Shown here piece after piece: positions 1 to 8,773 of a DNA stretch of 64,000 nucleotides. The DNA is taken from NCBI GenBank assembly GCA_046154965.1, contig JBJXDY010000055.1:65107-129106 (forward strand), written 5' to 3'. The translations under genes were made by a program, and so were the position numbers. Under the pieces are notes generated by a model. It searched no databases. It was not told the DNA's origin and saw only the letters and a list, made by a program, of their open reading frames with translations. The DNA is from DATKFM01 sp046154965. GTDB taxonomy: Bacteria; Pseudomonadota; Alphaproteobacteria; Dongiales; Dongiaceae. Each line of letters starts with the position of its first letter. Positions within the stretch are counted from its first letter, which is position 1.

Positions 1-1
1 G

Positions 2-2293
2 TTGGAAGAACGGCTGGGATCTCGCGTCTTCGTCTGGATTGGCGGTTTGGCGCTGGCGCTCGCCGGCGCCTTCCTGGTGAAATACTCCATCGAGCAGGGC
101 TGGCTCGATGCCCAGATGCGCTGCCTGCTGGGCGGCCTCTTGGGCGCGGCGCTGCTGGCCGGCGGCGAGTCCATGCGCGGCCGCTCTCTGCAGATCGCCC
201 AGTCGCTGTCGGCGGCGGGTGTCGCCGTCCTCTACGCCACGCTGCTGGCTGCCATCGCCCTCTACAACCTGATCGCGCCCGCACCGGGATTCCTGATGCT
301 CGCCGGCCTCACCGCCTTCGCCATCGGGCTCGCCATGCGGCAAGGGCCGTTTGTCGGCCTGCTGGGCCTGGCCGGCGGTTTCGTCACCCCGGCCATCGTC
401 CGCACCGACGAGCCGAACGCGCTGGGCCTCTTCGCCTTCCTGCTGGCGATGCAAATCGGCACCCAGGTGCTGGTGCGCCGCCGCGGCTGGTGGTGGCTGG
501 CGCCGATTGCCGTCGCCGGCGGCCTGATCTGGGTCTGCCTCTGGCTGATCGAGGGCACACGCAGCTGGGCCGACGATATCTGGCCCGCCCTGTTCCTGCT
601 GGCGACGGCGGCGGCCACCGCCTGGTCGCGCCGCACCGTGGCCGCTCCGGCGGGCATGAAGGATTGGGACGCCCCCCGCGTTTTTGCCGTGGCCATCCAG
701 ATTGCCGCCGCCCTGGTCATGGGTTTGCTGGTGATGGCCACCGGCCATGATAACACCGGCTGGATGTTCTACGGCGCACTGTCGCTGCTGGTGCTGGCCA
801 TCGCCCGCTTCCAGCCGGAGAACGAATGGGCGGCAGCCTTCACCGCGGCCATGGGCGCGCTGACGCTGCTGGCCTGGCCCTGGTGGCCCTTCCCCGCAGA
901 GGATGTGTCTTGCTTCGCCCTCACGGCGGCGGCGATCGGCGGCCTGTTCGCCGCCGGCGGCTTCATCGGCCAGTGGGGCGCGCGATCGCCGATGCGTTGG
1001 GCCCTGCTGTCGGCCATCGCCACGGGCCTCTATCTCGGCGCGGCCTATTTGCGGCTGAACTCCCATGAGGGCCTGCCGTCCTGGGGGCTGGTCAGCGTCA
1101 TCCTTGCCGGCTTGCATGTACTGGCGGCCGAGCGGGTCGCCCGGTACCGCCTGAACCATGCCGGCTACAACGACGCACTGGGCGCCCATGCCCTGGCGGT
1201 CTGCGGCCTCTTGGCCTTCGCCGTGCCGATGGAGTTGGAGCATGCCTGGATTGCGGTGGGCTGGGCCATCCTGCTGCCGGCCATCGCCTGGATCGAGGAC
1301 CGGCTGGATATCCCCTGGCTGCGCCGCGCCGCCTGGGTGGCGGCGGTGCTGGTGCTGGTGCGGTTGTTGCCGGGACCCTGGGTCGCCGATTTCCCGCCGA
1401 CCGCGACGCCGGTGTTCAACTGGATCCTCTATGGTTACGGCATTCCCTTCGTGGCGTTCATCCTCGCCGCCTGGCTGTTCCGCAAGCGCGCCGACGACCT
1501 GCTGGTGCGAGTGATCGAGGCAAGCGCCATCGCCATCGGTTTCCTGCTGGTAACGCTGGAGGTGCATCACAGCTTCCACCGCACGGCGCTTCTCGCCGGC
1601 AGCATCGACTTCCGCGAATTCGCCAGCTTCACATTGGCGTGGCTGGTTATCGCCTTCGTGCTGCTGCAGGCGCAGCGGCGACGGCCGCGCCTGGCATATC
1701 TGTGGGGCGCGCGCATCGTCACCGGCATCGCCATGGCAGCACTGATCCTCGGCCTGTTGCTGGGCTTCAATCCGCTATTCACCGGCGACATCGTCGGCGC
1801 GGTGCATATCTTCAACTGGCTGCTGCCGGCCTACGCGCTGCCGGCGGTGCTGCTCGCCTTGTTGGCGGTGGAGTTCAACCGGCCGCAGAACCGCTTCGCC
1901 GGAATGCCCGGCTTCAGCGCCGTTCTTGGTGTGCTGGCGCTGGTGCTGGGCTTCGCCTTTGTCAGCCTGGAGACGCGTCAGTGGTTCCAGGGACCGGTGC
2001 TGGCCTATGGCGACATCAGCGACGCCGAGAACTACGCCTACTCCGCAGTGTGGCTGCTGTACGGCGTGGCGCTGCTGATCGCCGGCATCCTGCGCGGCGG
2101 GCGCGCGCTGCGCTACGCCTCGATGGCGGTGATCATGCTGACGGTGAGTAAAGTATTCCTGTTCGACGCCGCCGGACTCTCCGGCCTCTACCGTGTCGCG
2201 TCGTTCCTCGGCCTCGGCCTCTGCCTGATCGGCATCGGCTACGCCTACCAGCGCTTTGTGTTCCGCCGGCCCGCGGAGTTGCCGCAGACCTAA
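2..2293 (+). CDS. DUF2339 multi-pass membrane protein (5' end cut by window)
   Basis: The reading frame is open from the first bases, so the true start lies upstream of the window; the TTG at position 2 is probably internal. The visible 763 residues are almost entirely hydrophobic helices (well over 15 predicted membrane segments) and begin with the ERLGSR...WIGGLALALAGAFLVKYS type sequence that normally follows an N-terminal coiled-coil in DUF2339 proteins. The C-terminus ends with the usual SKVFLFDAAGLSGLYR-like motif. Function of the family is unknown; an integral inner-membrane protein is all that can be claimed. The stop overlaps the end of the convergent pyruvate kinase gene by 4 bp. 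Confidence 0.85.
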   Translation: MEERLGSRVFVWIGGLALALAGAFLVKYSIEQGWLDAQMRCLLGGLLGAALLAGGESMRGRSLQIAQSLSAAGVAVLYATLLAAIALYNLIAPAPGFLMLAGLTAFAIGLAMRQGPFVGLLGLAGGFVTPAIVRTDEPNALGLFAFLLAMQIGTQVLVRRRGWWWLAPIAVAGGLIWVCLWLIEGTRSWADDIWPALFLLATAAATAWSRRTVAAPAGMKDWDAPRVFAVAIQIAAALVMGLLVMATGHDNTGWMFYGALSLLVLAIARFQPENEWAAAFTAAMGALTLLAWPWWPFPAEDVSCFALTAAAIGGLFAAGGFIGQWGARSPMRWALLSAIATGLYLGAAYLRLNSHEGLPSWGLVSVILAGLHVLAAERVARYRLNHAGYNDALGAHALAVCGLLAFAVPMELEHAWIAVGWAILLPAIAWIEDRLDIPWLRRAAWVAAVLVLVRLLPGPWVADFPPTATPVFNWILYGYGIPFVAFILAAWLFRKRADDLLVRVIEASAIAIGFLLVTLEVHHSFHRTALLAGSIDFREFASFTLAWLVIAFVLLQAQRRRPRLAYLWGARIVTGIAMAALILGLLLGFNPLFTGDIVGAVHIFNWLLPAYALPAVLLALLAVEFNRPQNRFAGMPGFSAVLGVLALVLGFAFVSLETRQWFQGPVLAYGDISDAENYAYSAVWLLYGVALLIAGILRGGRALRYASMAVIMLTVSKVFLFDAAGLSGLYRVASFLGLGLCLIGIGYAYQRFVFRRPAELPQT

Positions 2294-3708
2294 TCTTCGA
2301 TCAAGGCGATGCGCAGCACGTTGGTGGAGCCGGGGGTGCCGAAGGGCACGCCGGCGGTGACCACCAGCCGCTGACCCTTCACCGCCAGCCCCTGTTCCCG
2401 GGCGATGCGGCAGGCTTTCTCCACCATCTCCGAGAAGGTCTGCACGTCCTGGGTCTGCACGCAGTGGGTGCCCCAGCAGAGCGCCAGACGCCGCGCCGTC
2501 TCGATGCGCTCGGTGAGGACGAGGATCGGCACATCCGGCCGCTCCCGCGCCGCCCGCAGCGTGGTGGAGCCCGAGGTGGTGTAGGTGACGATGGCCGCCG
2601 CCGACAGCGTATGGGCCACCTGCGCCGAGGCGGCGGTGATGGCGTCGGACGTGGTGGCCTCCGGCTCCGGATGGTGGGCATGGATCAGCCGGGCATAGAG
2701 CGGGTCCTTCTCCACCCGCGTGATGATGCGGTTCATCATCGACGCCGCCTCCAGCGGATACTCGCCGGACGCGGTCTCCGCTGACAGCATGACTGCATCG
2801 GCGCCGTCATAGATTGCGGTGGCCACGTCGGAGGCCTCGGCGCGGGTCGGTGTCGGCGAATGCACCATGGAGTCCAGCATCTGCGTCGCCACCACGACAG
2901 GCTTCCCCTTCTCGCGGCAGGCGGCGATGATCCTCTTCTGCAGGCCCGGCACGTCCTCCGGCGGCATCTCCACGCCGAGATCGCCGCGCGCCACCATCAC
3001 CGCGTCGGACTGCTCGATCAGCTCGTTGAGCCGGTCGATCGCCGACGGCTTCTCCAGCTTCACCAGCACGGCGGCGCGCTTGTCGATCAGCCGCCGCGCC
3101 TCCGCCACGTCGTCGGGCCGCTGCACGAAGGACAGCGCCACCCAGTCCACATTGAGCTCCAGGCCGAAGGTCAGGTCATGCCGGTCCTTGTCGGTCATGG
3201 CCGATATCGGCAGCATCACGCCGGGCACGTTCACGCCCTTGCGGTCGCTGAGCTTGCCGCCGGTGACCACCGTGGTCTCGGCGAAGTCCGGCCCGCAGCG
3301 CTCGACCCGCAGTTTCAGCTTGCCGTCATCCAGCAGCAGGTCGGTGCCCGGCGCCAGCGCCTGGAAGATCTCCGGATGGGCCAGGCAGACGCGGTGGCGG
3401 TCGCCCTCGGTCGGCGCCATGTCCAGGCGGAAGGGCTGGCCGGATTTCAATTCGACCGACCCGCCGGCGAATTTGCCCACCCGCAGCTTCGGCCCCTGCA
3501 GGTCCATCATGATGGCGATCGGCCGGCCGGTATCGGCCTCGATCTGGCGGATGGACTCCACCCGCGCCCGGTGATCCTCCGGCGCGCCATGGCTGAAATT
3601 GAGGCGGAACACGTCGACTCCGGCATCGAACAGGGACCGGATGGCTTGCGGCGTGGAACTCGATGGCCCCAGGGTGGCGACGATCTTGGCTTTTCGGTTG
3701 CGAATCAT
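2290..3708 (-). CDS. pyk: Pyruvate kinase
   Basis: Converts phosphoenolpyruvate and ADP to pyruvate and ATP, the last step of lower glycolysis, in the cytoplasm. The 472-residue protein has the family length. It opens with RKAKIVATLGPSS, has the MMDLQGPKLR segment, the DDGK loop, the active-site VMVARGDLGVEMP motif and the KPVVVATQMLDSM signature, followed by the DGADAVMLSAETASGEYP stretch and a C-terminal allosteric domain. The start at 3708 directly precedes the KIVATLGP motif. A small ORF (3743-3919) lies 34 bp upstream on the same strand and may share its transcript. It is convergent with the DUF2339 gene. Confidence 0.96.
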   Translation of the reverse strand: MIRNRKAKIVATLGPSSSTPQAIRSLFDAGVDVFRLNFSHGAPEDHRARVESIRQIEADTGRPIAIMMDLQGPKLRVGKFAGGSVELKSGQPFRLDMAPTEGDRHRVCLAHPEIFQALAPGTDLLLDDGKLKLRVERCGPDFAETTVVTGGKLSDRKGVNVPGVMLPISAMTDKDRHDLTFGLELNVDWVALSFVQRPDDVAEARRLIDKRAAVLVKLEKPSAIDRLNELIEQSDAVMVARGDLGVEMPPEDVPGLQKRIIAACREKGKPVVVATQMLDSMVHSPTPTRAEASDVATAIYDGADAVMLSAETASGEYPLEAASMMNRIITRVEKDPLYARLIHAHHPEPEATTSDAITAASAQVAHTLSAAAIVTYTTSGSTTLRAARERPDVPILVLTERIETARRLALCWGTHCVQTQDVQTFSEMVEKACRIAREQGLAVKGQRLVVTAGVPFGTPGSTNVLRIALIED

Positions 3709-3742
3709 ATGGCTGGCAACCTAGCGGCGGATTCAGCCCCGC

Positions 3743-3919
3743 TCAAGCGACCATCCCATGACGGCGGACCTGCTCCGGCAGCCCGGCCTTGCGCAGGCTG
3801 TCGCGCAGGCGCTTGCGGTCGCTGTTGCGCTTGAACGGCTCCTTGTCGATGAAGCGGGCGATGGAGAACTGCGGCAGCAGGCTCGTGAGCCGGGCCGCGG
3901 CTTCGGCCGCCTCCGCCAT
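3743..3919 (-). CDS. Small basic protein of unknown function upstream of pyk
   Basis: A 58-residue frame read from ATG at 3919 to TGA at 3743. It encodes an alanine-rich N-terminus followed by a coherent segment containing FSIARFIDKEPFKRN and a very basic, helix-like tail (SDRKRLRDSLRKAGLPEQ). Nearly all of its codons end in G or C, as in neighbouring true genes, and the other two minus-strand frames here give only low-complexity arginine/proline sequence, so this is the most protein-like frame. I do not recognise the family. It lies 34 bp before pyk and could be co-transcribed. The upstream in-frame stop at 3995-3997 limits any N-terminal extension. Confidence 0.5.
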   Translation of the reverse strand: MAEAAEAAARLTSLLPQFSIARFIDKEPFKRNSDRKRLRDSLRKAGLPEQVRRHGMVA

Positions 3920-4021
3920 GGCGCCCCGCTGGGCGCGGCAGGCGGCGCGGCTGGCTGCCGAGATTGTTCCGCCGGCGGTAGCGGCGAGGACCCGCTATCA
4001 AACAAGGCAGGATGACGCTGA

Positions 4022-4050
4022 CCCCTCGCTGCGCTCAGCGGGGAGAGGGG
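4022..4050. repeat. REP-like imperfect palindrome
   Basis: A nested inverted repeat: outer arms CCCCTC (4022-4027) and GAGGGG (4045-4050), inner arms CGCTG (4027-4031) and CAGCG (4036-4040). It sits between the small ORF at 3743 and the secreted protein at 4170. It has no T-run, so it looks more like a dispersed intergenic repeat than a terminator. Confidence 0.4.
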
Positions 4051-4169
4051 ACAAGCCGGAGTCTGCCATCATCGCTCTCGCGTTCGCCGCGATGAGGACA
4101 ATGCTTCGCCGCAATGCTTTGCTCTCTTCGAGCCTCGCCAGGGCGCCGTGAACTTGTGGGGCAAGAAAG

Positions 4170-4727
4170 ATGCGTGTTGCCAGTCTTATGGCATTGATCG
4201 TCGCGACAAACTCCCTTGCTGCCCAAGCAACGGCAGCCAGCAAGGCCGAGGCGGATTGCCGTAAGTTCGCCATGTCACTGCCCGCCACGCCGCTGTTCGT
4301 CGCTGACGGGTTGACTTGTCATACATCCTTCGATCGTTCTGGACCGGTTGAGATTATCGAGGCCCGCGGGCGGCAGAATTTCACCTATCTCCGGCACCTG
4401 GCGGGCGAAGAGGGTGCGAGTCTTCTGCCCGATGACCTCGAATACCGCGCCGACCGTTCAGGCTTCTTCGAGCGGACCGACAGTTGGGGCGAGACCGTTC
4501 GCCGCGGCGCATACGCGACCCGTGCCTTTGCCGGCTTTCCCCAGCGCGCATCTCCGTACGGTTTCGAGTGCGTGGCGTTCTCGCGCTATAGCGGCGACGG
4601 CGTCGCGGCCGGCAGTTTCCGGCATGAACTCTTCGGCTTGTTCTGCTTTGACGGCGGCAAGAACCCGGCGCCGATGCAGGAAGATCTGATCGAGGAGTTC
4701 CTCAAGCGGCTGCAGTTGGATTTCTGA
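4170..4727 (+). CDS. Secreted protein of unknown function
   Basis: A 185-residue protein starting with a typical Sec signal peptide (hydrophobic VASLMALIVATNSLAAQ core, AxA-type end near residue 22). The mature part has few hydrophobic segments, several aromatic residues and three cysteines that could form disulfides in the periplasm (near CRKFA, TCHTS and FECVAF, with another in LFCFDG). I do not recognise the family. It is a single gene: the upstream neighbour is on the other strand and the downstream GST operon has its own promoter at 4759-4789. The start is the first ATG before the signal peptide; the ribosome site is weak. Confidence 0.7.
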   Translation: MRVASLMALIVATNSLAAQATAASKAEADCRKFAMSLPATPLFVADGLTCHTSFDRSGPVEIIEARGRQNFTYLRHLAGEEGASLLPDDLEYRADRSGFFERTDSWGETVRRGAYATRAFAGFPQRASPYGFECVAFSRYSGDGVAAGSFRHELFGLFCFDGGKNPAPMQEDLIEEFLKRLQLDF

Positions 4728-4758
4728 GCGCAGGGGATTCCACGGCGGCGGATTGCCC

Positions 4759-4789
4759 TTGACCTTGACGCTGCGTCAAACCGTAGTTT
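4759..4789 (+). promoter_or_regulatory. MerR-type promoter and operator of the GST-merR operon
   Basis: A -35 box TTGACC (4759-4764) and a -10 box TAGTTT (4784-4789) are separated by 19 bp, the stretched spacing characteristic of promoters activated by MerR-family regulators. The spacer holds a perfect 15-bp dyad, TTGACGCTGCGTCAA (4765-4779), where such regulators bind. The predicted transcript start (about 4796) leaves a 24-base leader with AGGAG (4808-4812) before the GST start codon. The likely regulator is the MerR protein encoded second in the same operon, so autoregulation is inferred. Confidence 0.75.
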
Positions 4790-4819
4790 TCGGGCTCCGT
4801 CTCGAACAGGAGCACAAAA

Positions 4820-5506
4820 ATGTTGAAAATTCACGGAGTTCCCTTTTCCGCCCACACGCGGAAAGTCATCGTCGCCGCCCGCGAAAAAGCCATTCCCTTC
4901 GAACTGGTGCCGGTCGTGCCGCTGAAGCCGCCGGCGGGCTGGACCGATCTCAGCCCGCTCGGGCTGATCCCGGCGATCGAGGATGACGGCGTCCGGCTGG
5001 CGGACTCCTCGGTCATCAATCTCTATCTGGAGCGGCGGCATCCAAAGCCGCCGCTCTATCCCCAGGAGGCCGGCGCCTACGGCCAGGCGCTGTGGATCGA
5101 GGAGTTCGTCGATAGCGGCCTGGCGCCCCACGTCCTGCGCGGCTTGCTGATGCAGCGGGTCTTCGCGCCGAAATTCCTCAACCAGCCGCCCGACGAGGCG
5201 TTGATCAAGAAGTCGCTGACGGAAATGATTCCGCAGCGGCTGAACTATCTGGAGAAAGCCCTCGATGGCGACTACTTTGCCGGCAACAGCTTCTCGGCCG
5301 CCGACATCGCCGTGGGCTGCATGCTGGTCAACTTCCATTTCGCCGGTGAAACCTTGGCCGAGAAGTCCTATCCGAAGCTGCACCGCTGTTTCCGCAAGAT
5401 CCTCGCCCGCGATTGCTTCGAGAAGGCGCTGGCGGCGGAATTCAAATCGGCCGATTCCATCGGCGGGCTGGATATGAGCCTGCATCGCAGCCTCGGCCAC
5501 GGCTGA
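4820..5506 (+). CDS. Glutathione S-transferase family protein
   Basis: A 228-residue two-domain GST: an N-terminal thioredoxin-like glutathione-binding domain (residues 1-75, with SAHTRKV at the usual Ser/Cys position, the LIPAIEDDG cis-proline loop and the DSSVINLYLE motif that binds the glutathione gamma-glutamyl group) and an all-helical C-terminal domain ending around FSAADIAVGCML. It would conjugate glutathione to electrophiles or act on glutathionylated compounds; the substrate cannot be read from sequence. It is the first gene of an operon with the MerR regulator 17 bp downstream, behind a MerR-type promoter, so it is probably induced by the ligand sensed by that regulator. Confidence 0.9.
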   Translation: MLKIHGVPFSAHTRKVIVAAREKAIPFELVPVVPLKPPAGWTDLSPLGLIPAIEDDGVRLADSSVINLYLERRHPKPPLYPQEAGAYGQALWIEEFVDSGLAPHVLRGLLMQRVFAPKFLNQPPDEALIKKSLTEMIPQRLNYLEKALDGDYFAGNSFSAADIAVGCMLVNFHFAGETLAEKSYPKLHRCFRKILARDCFEKALAAEFKSADSIGGLDMSLHRSLGHG

Positions 5507-5523
5507 GGCAAGGGCGGGCCACC

Positions 5524-6372
5524 ATGTTCAAGATCGGAGACTTTTCGCGGGTCGCGCGCGTGTCCTGCCGGCTGCTCCGTTACTACGACGAGCTCGGCCT
5601 GCTGAAGCCCGCGGAGGTGGAGCGCGGCAGCGGCTACCGCTACTACAGCGCGTCGCAGTTGCCGCGCCTCAACCGCATCCTGGTGCTGCGCGATCTCGGC
5701 CTCAACCTGGAGGAGATCGCCGGCATCATCGACAGCAATGTGGGGGCGGCAGAGTTGCGTACTCTGCTGACCAAGCGCCGCACGCAAGCCGAGAAGGCGG
5801 TCGCGGCGGAGTCTGCGCGGCTGCGGCAGATTGAATCCCGCATCGCCCAGATCGATTCCGAAAACGATCTCGCCATCGACGATGTGATCATCCGGCCCGA
5901 GCCCGCGCACCGCGTCCTGACGGCGCGGAAGATCGTCGCGTCGTTCGCGGCGGCCCGCGCGCAGCTCCAGGCGGTTTCGCAATTCGTCCGCGGCAAGCTC
6001 GCCCGCGAGTCCCTGGGCCCGCTGCTGGCCATCGCCCATGCGCCGGAGTTCGAGCCCGACAGCATCGATGTGGAGCTCGGTTTCATTCTCCAGGATGGCG
6101 ACCCCGCCGGCCTGCGCCTGCCCGACGGCGCACCCCTGACCGTGCGCGAATTGCCGGCGGTGGCGCGCATGGCCTCCTGCGTGCGCGTCGGCCTGCCGGA
6201 GCAGGCGCATCTGATCACCGGCAAGATCGGCCGCTATGTCGAGGCCATGGGCTGCCAATTCGCCGGCCCGGGGCGCGAAATCTTCCTCCAGCCGCCCCGC
6301 TTCGACCGCATGGAGGAGGCGGCGGTGGAGATGCAGTTTCCGATCGAGAAGGCCGCCATCGCAGGAGTCTAG
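5524..6372 (+). CDS. MerR-family regulator with GyrI-like effector domain
   Basis: A 282-residue regulator. Residues 1-70 form a MerR winged helix-turn-helix (FKIGDFSRVARVSCRLLRYY then GLLKP, and the YRYYSASQL wing). Residues 75-120 form the dimerising coiled coil, and the C-terminal half resembles the GyrI/AraC effector-binding fold known from BmrR-like multidrug sensors. The longer open frame beginning at 5413 overlaps the GST gene and is not used; the ATG at 5524 directly precedes the HTH. The family distorts a promoter with a 19-20 bp spacer to activate it, and exactly such a promoter lies upstream of the GST gene. Confidence 0.9.
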   Translation: MFKIGDFSRVARVSCRLLRYYDELGLLKPAEVERGSGYRYYSASQLPRLNRILVLRDLGLNLEEIAGIIDSNVGAAELRTLLTKRRTQAEKAVAAESARLRQIESRIAQIDSENDLAIDDVIIRPEPAHRVLTARKIVASFAAARAQLQAVSQFVRGKLARESLGPLLAIAHAPEFEPDSIDVELGFILQDGDPAGLRLPDGAPLTVRELPAVARMASCVRVGLPEQAHLITGKIGRYVEAMGCQFAGPGREIFLQPPRFDRMEEAAVEMQFPIEKAAIAGV

Positions 6373-6412
6373 AGTTCAGTCGGCGGCAATTGAATCACGC
6401 CTCCTCATCACC

Positions 6413-6489
6413 GTCATGCCCGCGATAACGGGGACCCGGGGTTGCGGAGCGCCTGCTTCTCCTAATGTCCCCGCTTTCGCGGGCATGAC
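6413..6489. repeat. Long imperfect inverted repeat (REP/BIME-like)
   Basis: Two 23-bp arms, 6413-6435 and 6467-6489, are inverted copies differing at two positions (GTCATGCCCGCG...GGGGAC against its complement), with a 31-bp loop. It fills much of the 180-bp gap between the converging merR and SDR genes. Such elements carrying the GTCATGCCCGCG core are frequent between genes of alphaproteobacteria and could also act as a bidirectional mRNA end. Confidence 0.65.
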
Positions 6490-6552
6490 AAGCGGGCGTG
6501 CTTCAAGTGATGCGGATTTCATCCTGAACGATACAAAGCAGACGATTGAGTA

Positions 6553-7395
6553 TCAGCCGCCCAACCCCAGCGCAGACTTGACCTGGCGCAGGGCCGTTTG
6601 CTGCGGGGTGAACATCCGGCCGCGGATCTGGCCGCCATCGACGACGATATCCTCGCCGTTGACGAAGGTGGATCGGTCGGAGGCGAGCCAGCAGGCGCAT
6701 TGGGCGATGTCGTCGGGAAGGCCGGCCCGCGGAATCGGCTGCACGGTCGCATAGACCTGCTTCATCTTCTCCGCCATCGCATCCGCCTTGCCCGCATCGC
6801 TCATGCCCAGCGCCTTGGCCAGGATGCCGGTCGCGATGGCGCCCGGCGAGACGGAGTTCACCCGCACGCCATGCTCGCCCAGCTCCATCGCCACGCAGCG
6901 GGTCAGATGCACCACCGCCGCCTTGGCGGCGCTATAGACCATCGAGCTCGAATAGCCGGCGAGGTGGGCGGCGACAGATCCGTTGTTGATGATCGATCCC
7001 GCGCGCTGTTGCTTCATCGCCGGCGCCACATGCTTCATGCCGAGCATCACCGAGCGCACCAGCAGCGCCATCGCGGCATCGAAGGCGCCGGCATCGAGGT
7101 CCTCGATGCCCCCGGTCTGCGCCGGCCCGCCGGCATTGTTGAACAGCACGTCGATCCGGCCGTGGCGGTCCAAGGCATAGCGGATCAATTTCTGCCAATC
7201 GGCTTCGCTGGTCGCATCGGCGGTTACAAAGGCCGCATTCGCGCCGAGCCGCTTGGCGATGGACTCGCCTTCCGCCATTCGCCGTCCGGTCAGGATGACC
7301 TTAGCGCCCTCGGCAACGAACAACTCGGCCGAGCTCTCGCCGATCCCGCTGGTGCCGCCGGTGATGATGGCCACCTTGCCCTCGAGCATTCCCAT
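6553..7395 (-). CDS. Short-chain dehydrogenase/reductase
   Basis: A 280-residue classical SDR, an NAD(P)-dependent oxidoreductase of the Rossmann fold. Visible motifs are TGGTSGIG (cofactor loop, residues about 10-17), NNAG, the catalytic Ser in NNGSVAAH, and YSAAK with the catalytic Tyr and Lys. The typical VNSVSPGAIAT segment and a FVNGEDIVVDGG C-terminus follow. The acidic residue that would prefer NAD is not clear (TGRR after the second strand suggests NADP use). The start at 7395 is chosen because GGGAGGAT lies 6-7 bases before it; the frame extends upstream without support. The substrate is unknown, and no operon partner is present. Confidence 0.9.
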   Translation of the reverse strand: MGMLEGKVAIITGGTSGIGESSAELFVAEGAKVILTGRRMAEGESIAKRLGANAAFVTADATSEADWQKLIRYALDRHGRIDVLFNNAGGPAQTGGIEDLDAGAFDAAMALLVRSVMLGMKHVAPAMKQQRAGSIINNGSVAAHLAGYSSSMVYSAAKAAVVHLTRCVAMELGEHGVRVNSVSPGAIATGILAKALGMSDAGKADAMAEKMKQVYATVQPIPRAGLPDDIAQCACWLASDRSTFVNGEDIVVDGGQIRGRMFTPQQTALRQVKSALGLGG

Positions 7396-7593
7396 TTTCG
7401 ATCCTCCCAAAGCCAATTCAGGCGTCATGTGCGAGCGAACAAACTCTGGTGCATGGTGACGATCATGGCAAACCCGTGACATTTCTCAGGCTATCGTCTT
7501 GTCCCCATCTTGGCCAAGAGAGTTGGTGATCCGGCTGATGCAGGTATACTGCTTGCGTTGCATCAAGCGCTGCGTTTTCACACGGCCAGAATC

Positions 7594-8646
7594 ATGAATT
7601 GGCAAACAGCGGGATCGCGCCTCCGGCACGGGTGGCGACTGGCGCTCTGGGGCGCGGCGCTCCTGATCGCGGCGGCGCCGGCGGCATTGCGCGCCGACGA
7701 CGGCCGGCGGCTTTCGGTGATCGAGGAGAACGATTCGCTCTTCTTCGATTCCGACAAACACTACACGCAGGGTCTGCGGCTCGGCTTTCTCGGGCCCGAT
7801 GTGAAGCCCGATAGCGGCTGGAACCGGCCGTTCGACATCCTCGGCGGCGTTTTGCCGGTGTTCCAGATGGGAGGGGCCGAGCGGTCGCGCCGTTACGCCC
7901 TGTCCTTCGGCCAGAGCTTCTTCACGCCAAGCGTGATCTCGGCAGACCCGCCGGATCCGCACGACCGGCCCTATGCCGGCTGGCTCTATCTCGGCGCCTC
8001 CCTGCTGCAGGACACCGGCCGGCGCACGCTCGAGCATCTGGAACTGCAGCTTGGCGTCGTCGGGCCCGCGGCGCTCGGCAAGCAGGTGCAGCGGCAATGG
8101 CACGAACTCGCCGACGCCACGGAGCCCTTGGGATGGGAGTCGCAGCTGGAGAACGAACCGGGCGTCGTGCTGTCCTACGAGCGCAAATGGCGACTGTACC
8201 TCGCCGGCGACGGGGCTAGCGGCATCGACCTGATCCCGGAACTGGGCGGCAGCCTTGGCAATGTCTTCACCTATGGCGAAGCCGGCGTGATGCTGCGCTT
8301 CGGCCGCAACCTGGAGGCCGACTATGGGCCGGCGCGCATCCGCCCCGCGCTCTCGGGCACCGACTACTTTAGCAGCGACTACATGGTCGGGAATTTCGGT
8401 GTCTACGGCTTCGTCGGCGTCCAGGGCCGGGCCGTGGGGCGGAACATCTTTCTCGACGGCAATACGTTCCGGTCGGGTCCGTCGGTGGACAAGGAGCCGC
8501 TGGTCGCCGACCTCCAGGGCGGCGTCTCTCTCTTCTGGCGCAATGGGGCTCGACTCGACGCCTCCGTCATGTATCGCACGGACGAGTTCGAGGGCCAGGA
8601 CGGCGGCGACGCGATCGGCATCGTCAGCTTCGGCGCCTCGTGGTAG
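7594..8646 (+). CDS. LpxR-like lipid A deacylase family outer-membrane protein
   Basis: A 350-residue exported protein: signal peptide (RLALWGAALLIAAAPAALRA), then a beta-rich body. The sequence matches the LpxR/DUF2219 family: ENDSLFFDSDKHYTQG near the N-terminus, DRPYAGWLYLGASL, and QVQRQWHELAD...PLGW in the middle, which contains the conserved histidine of the family. LpxR in enteric bacteria removes the 3'-acyloxyacyl group of lipid A in the outer membrane; many family members have not been tested. The ATG at 7594 is preferred over the upstream start at 7510 because it places the signal peptide at the N-terminus. It appears to be a single gene. Confidence 0.82.
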   Translation: MNWQTAGSRLRHGWRLALWGAALLIAAAPAALRADDGRRLSVIEENDSLFFDSDKHYTQGLRLGFLGPDVKPDSGWNRPFDILGGVLPVFQMGGAERSRRYALSFGQSFFTPSVISADPPDPHDRPYAGWLYLGASLLQDTGRRTLEHLELQLGVVGPAALGKQVQRQWHELADATEPLGWESQLENEPGVVLSYERKWRLYLAGDGASGIDLIPELGGSLGNVFTYGEAGVMLRFGRNLEADYGPARIRPALSGTDYFSSDYMVGNFGVYGFVGVQGRAVGRNIFLDGNTFRSGPSVDKEPLVADLQGGVSLFWRNGARLDASVMYRTDEFEGQDGGDAIGIVSFGASW

Positions 8647-8773
8647 GCGCAGGTCCGGCCAGCGATTGGCCGCTTTCGAGGCATAGGCCGGCGTCGCGCG
8701 GGCCAGACTCAACCCGGACCTTCGGCGCCTGGTCGGCAGCGGCAGAGATGGGTGGAAAGCGGTCGTTGGCGGA

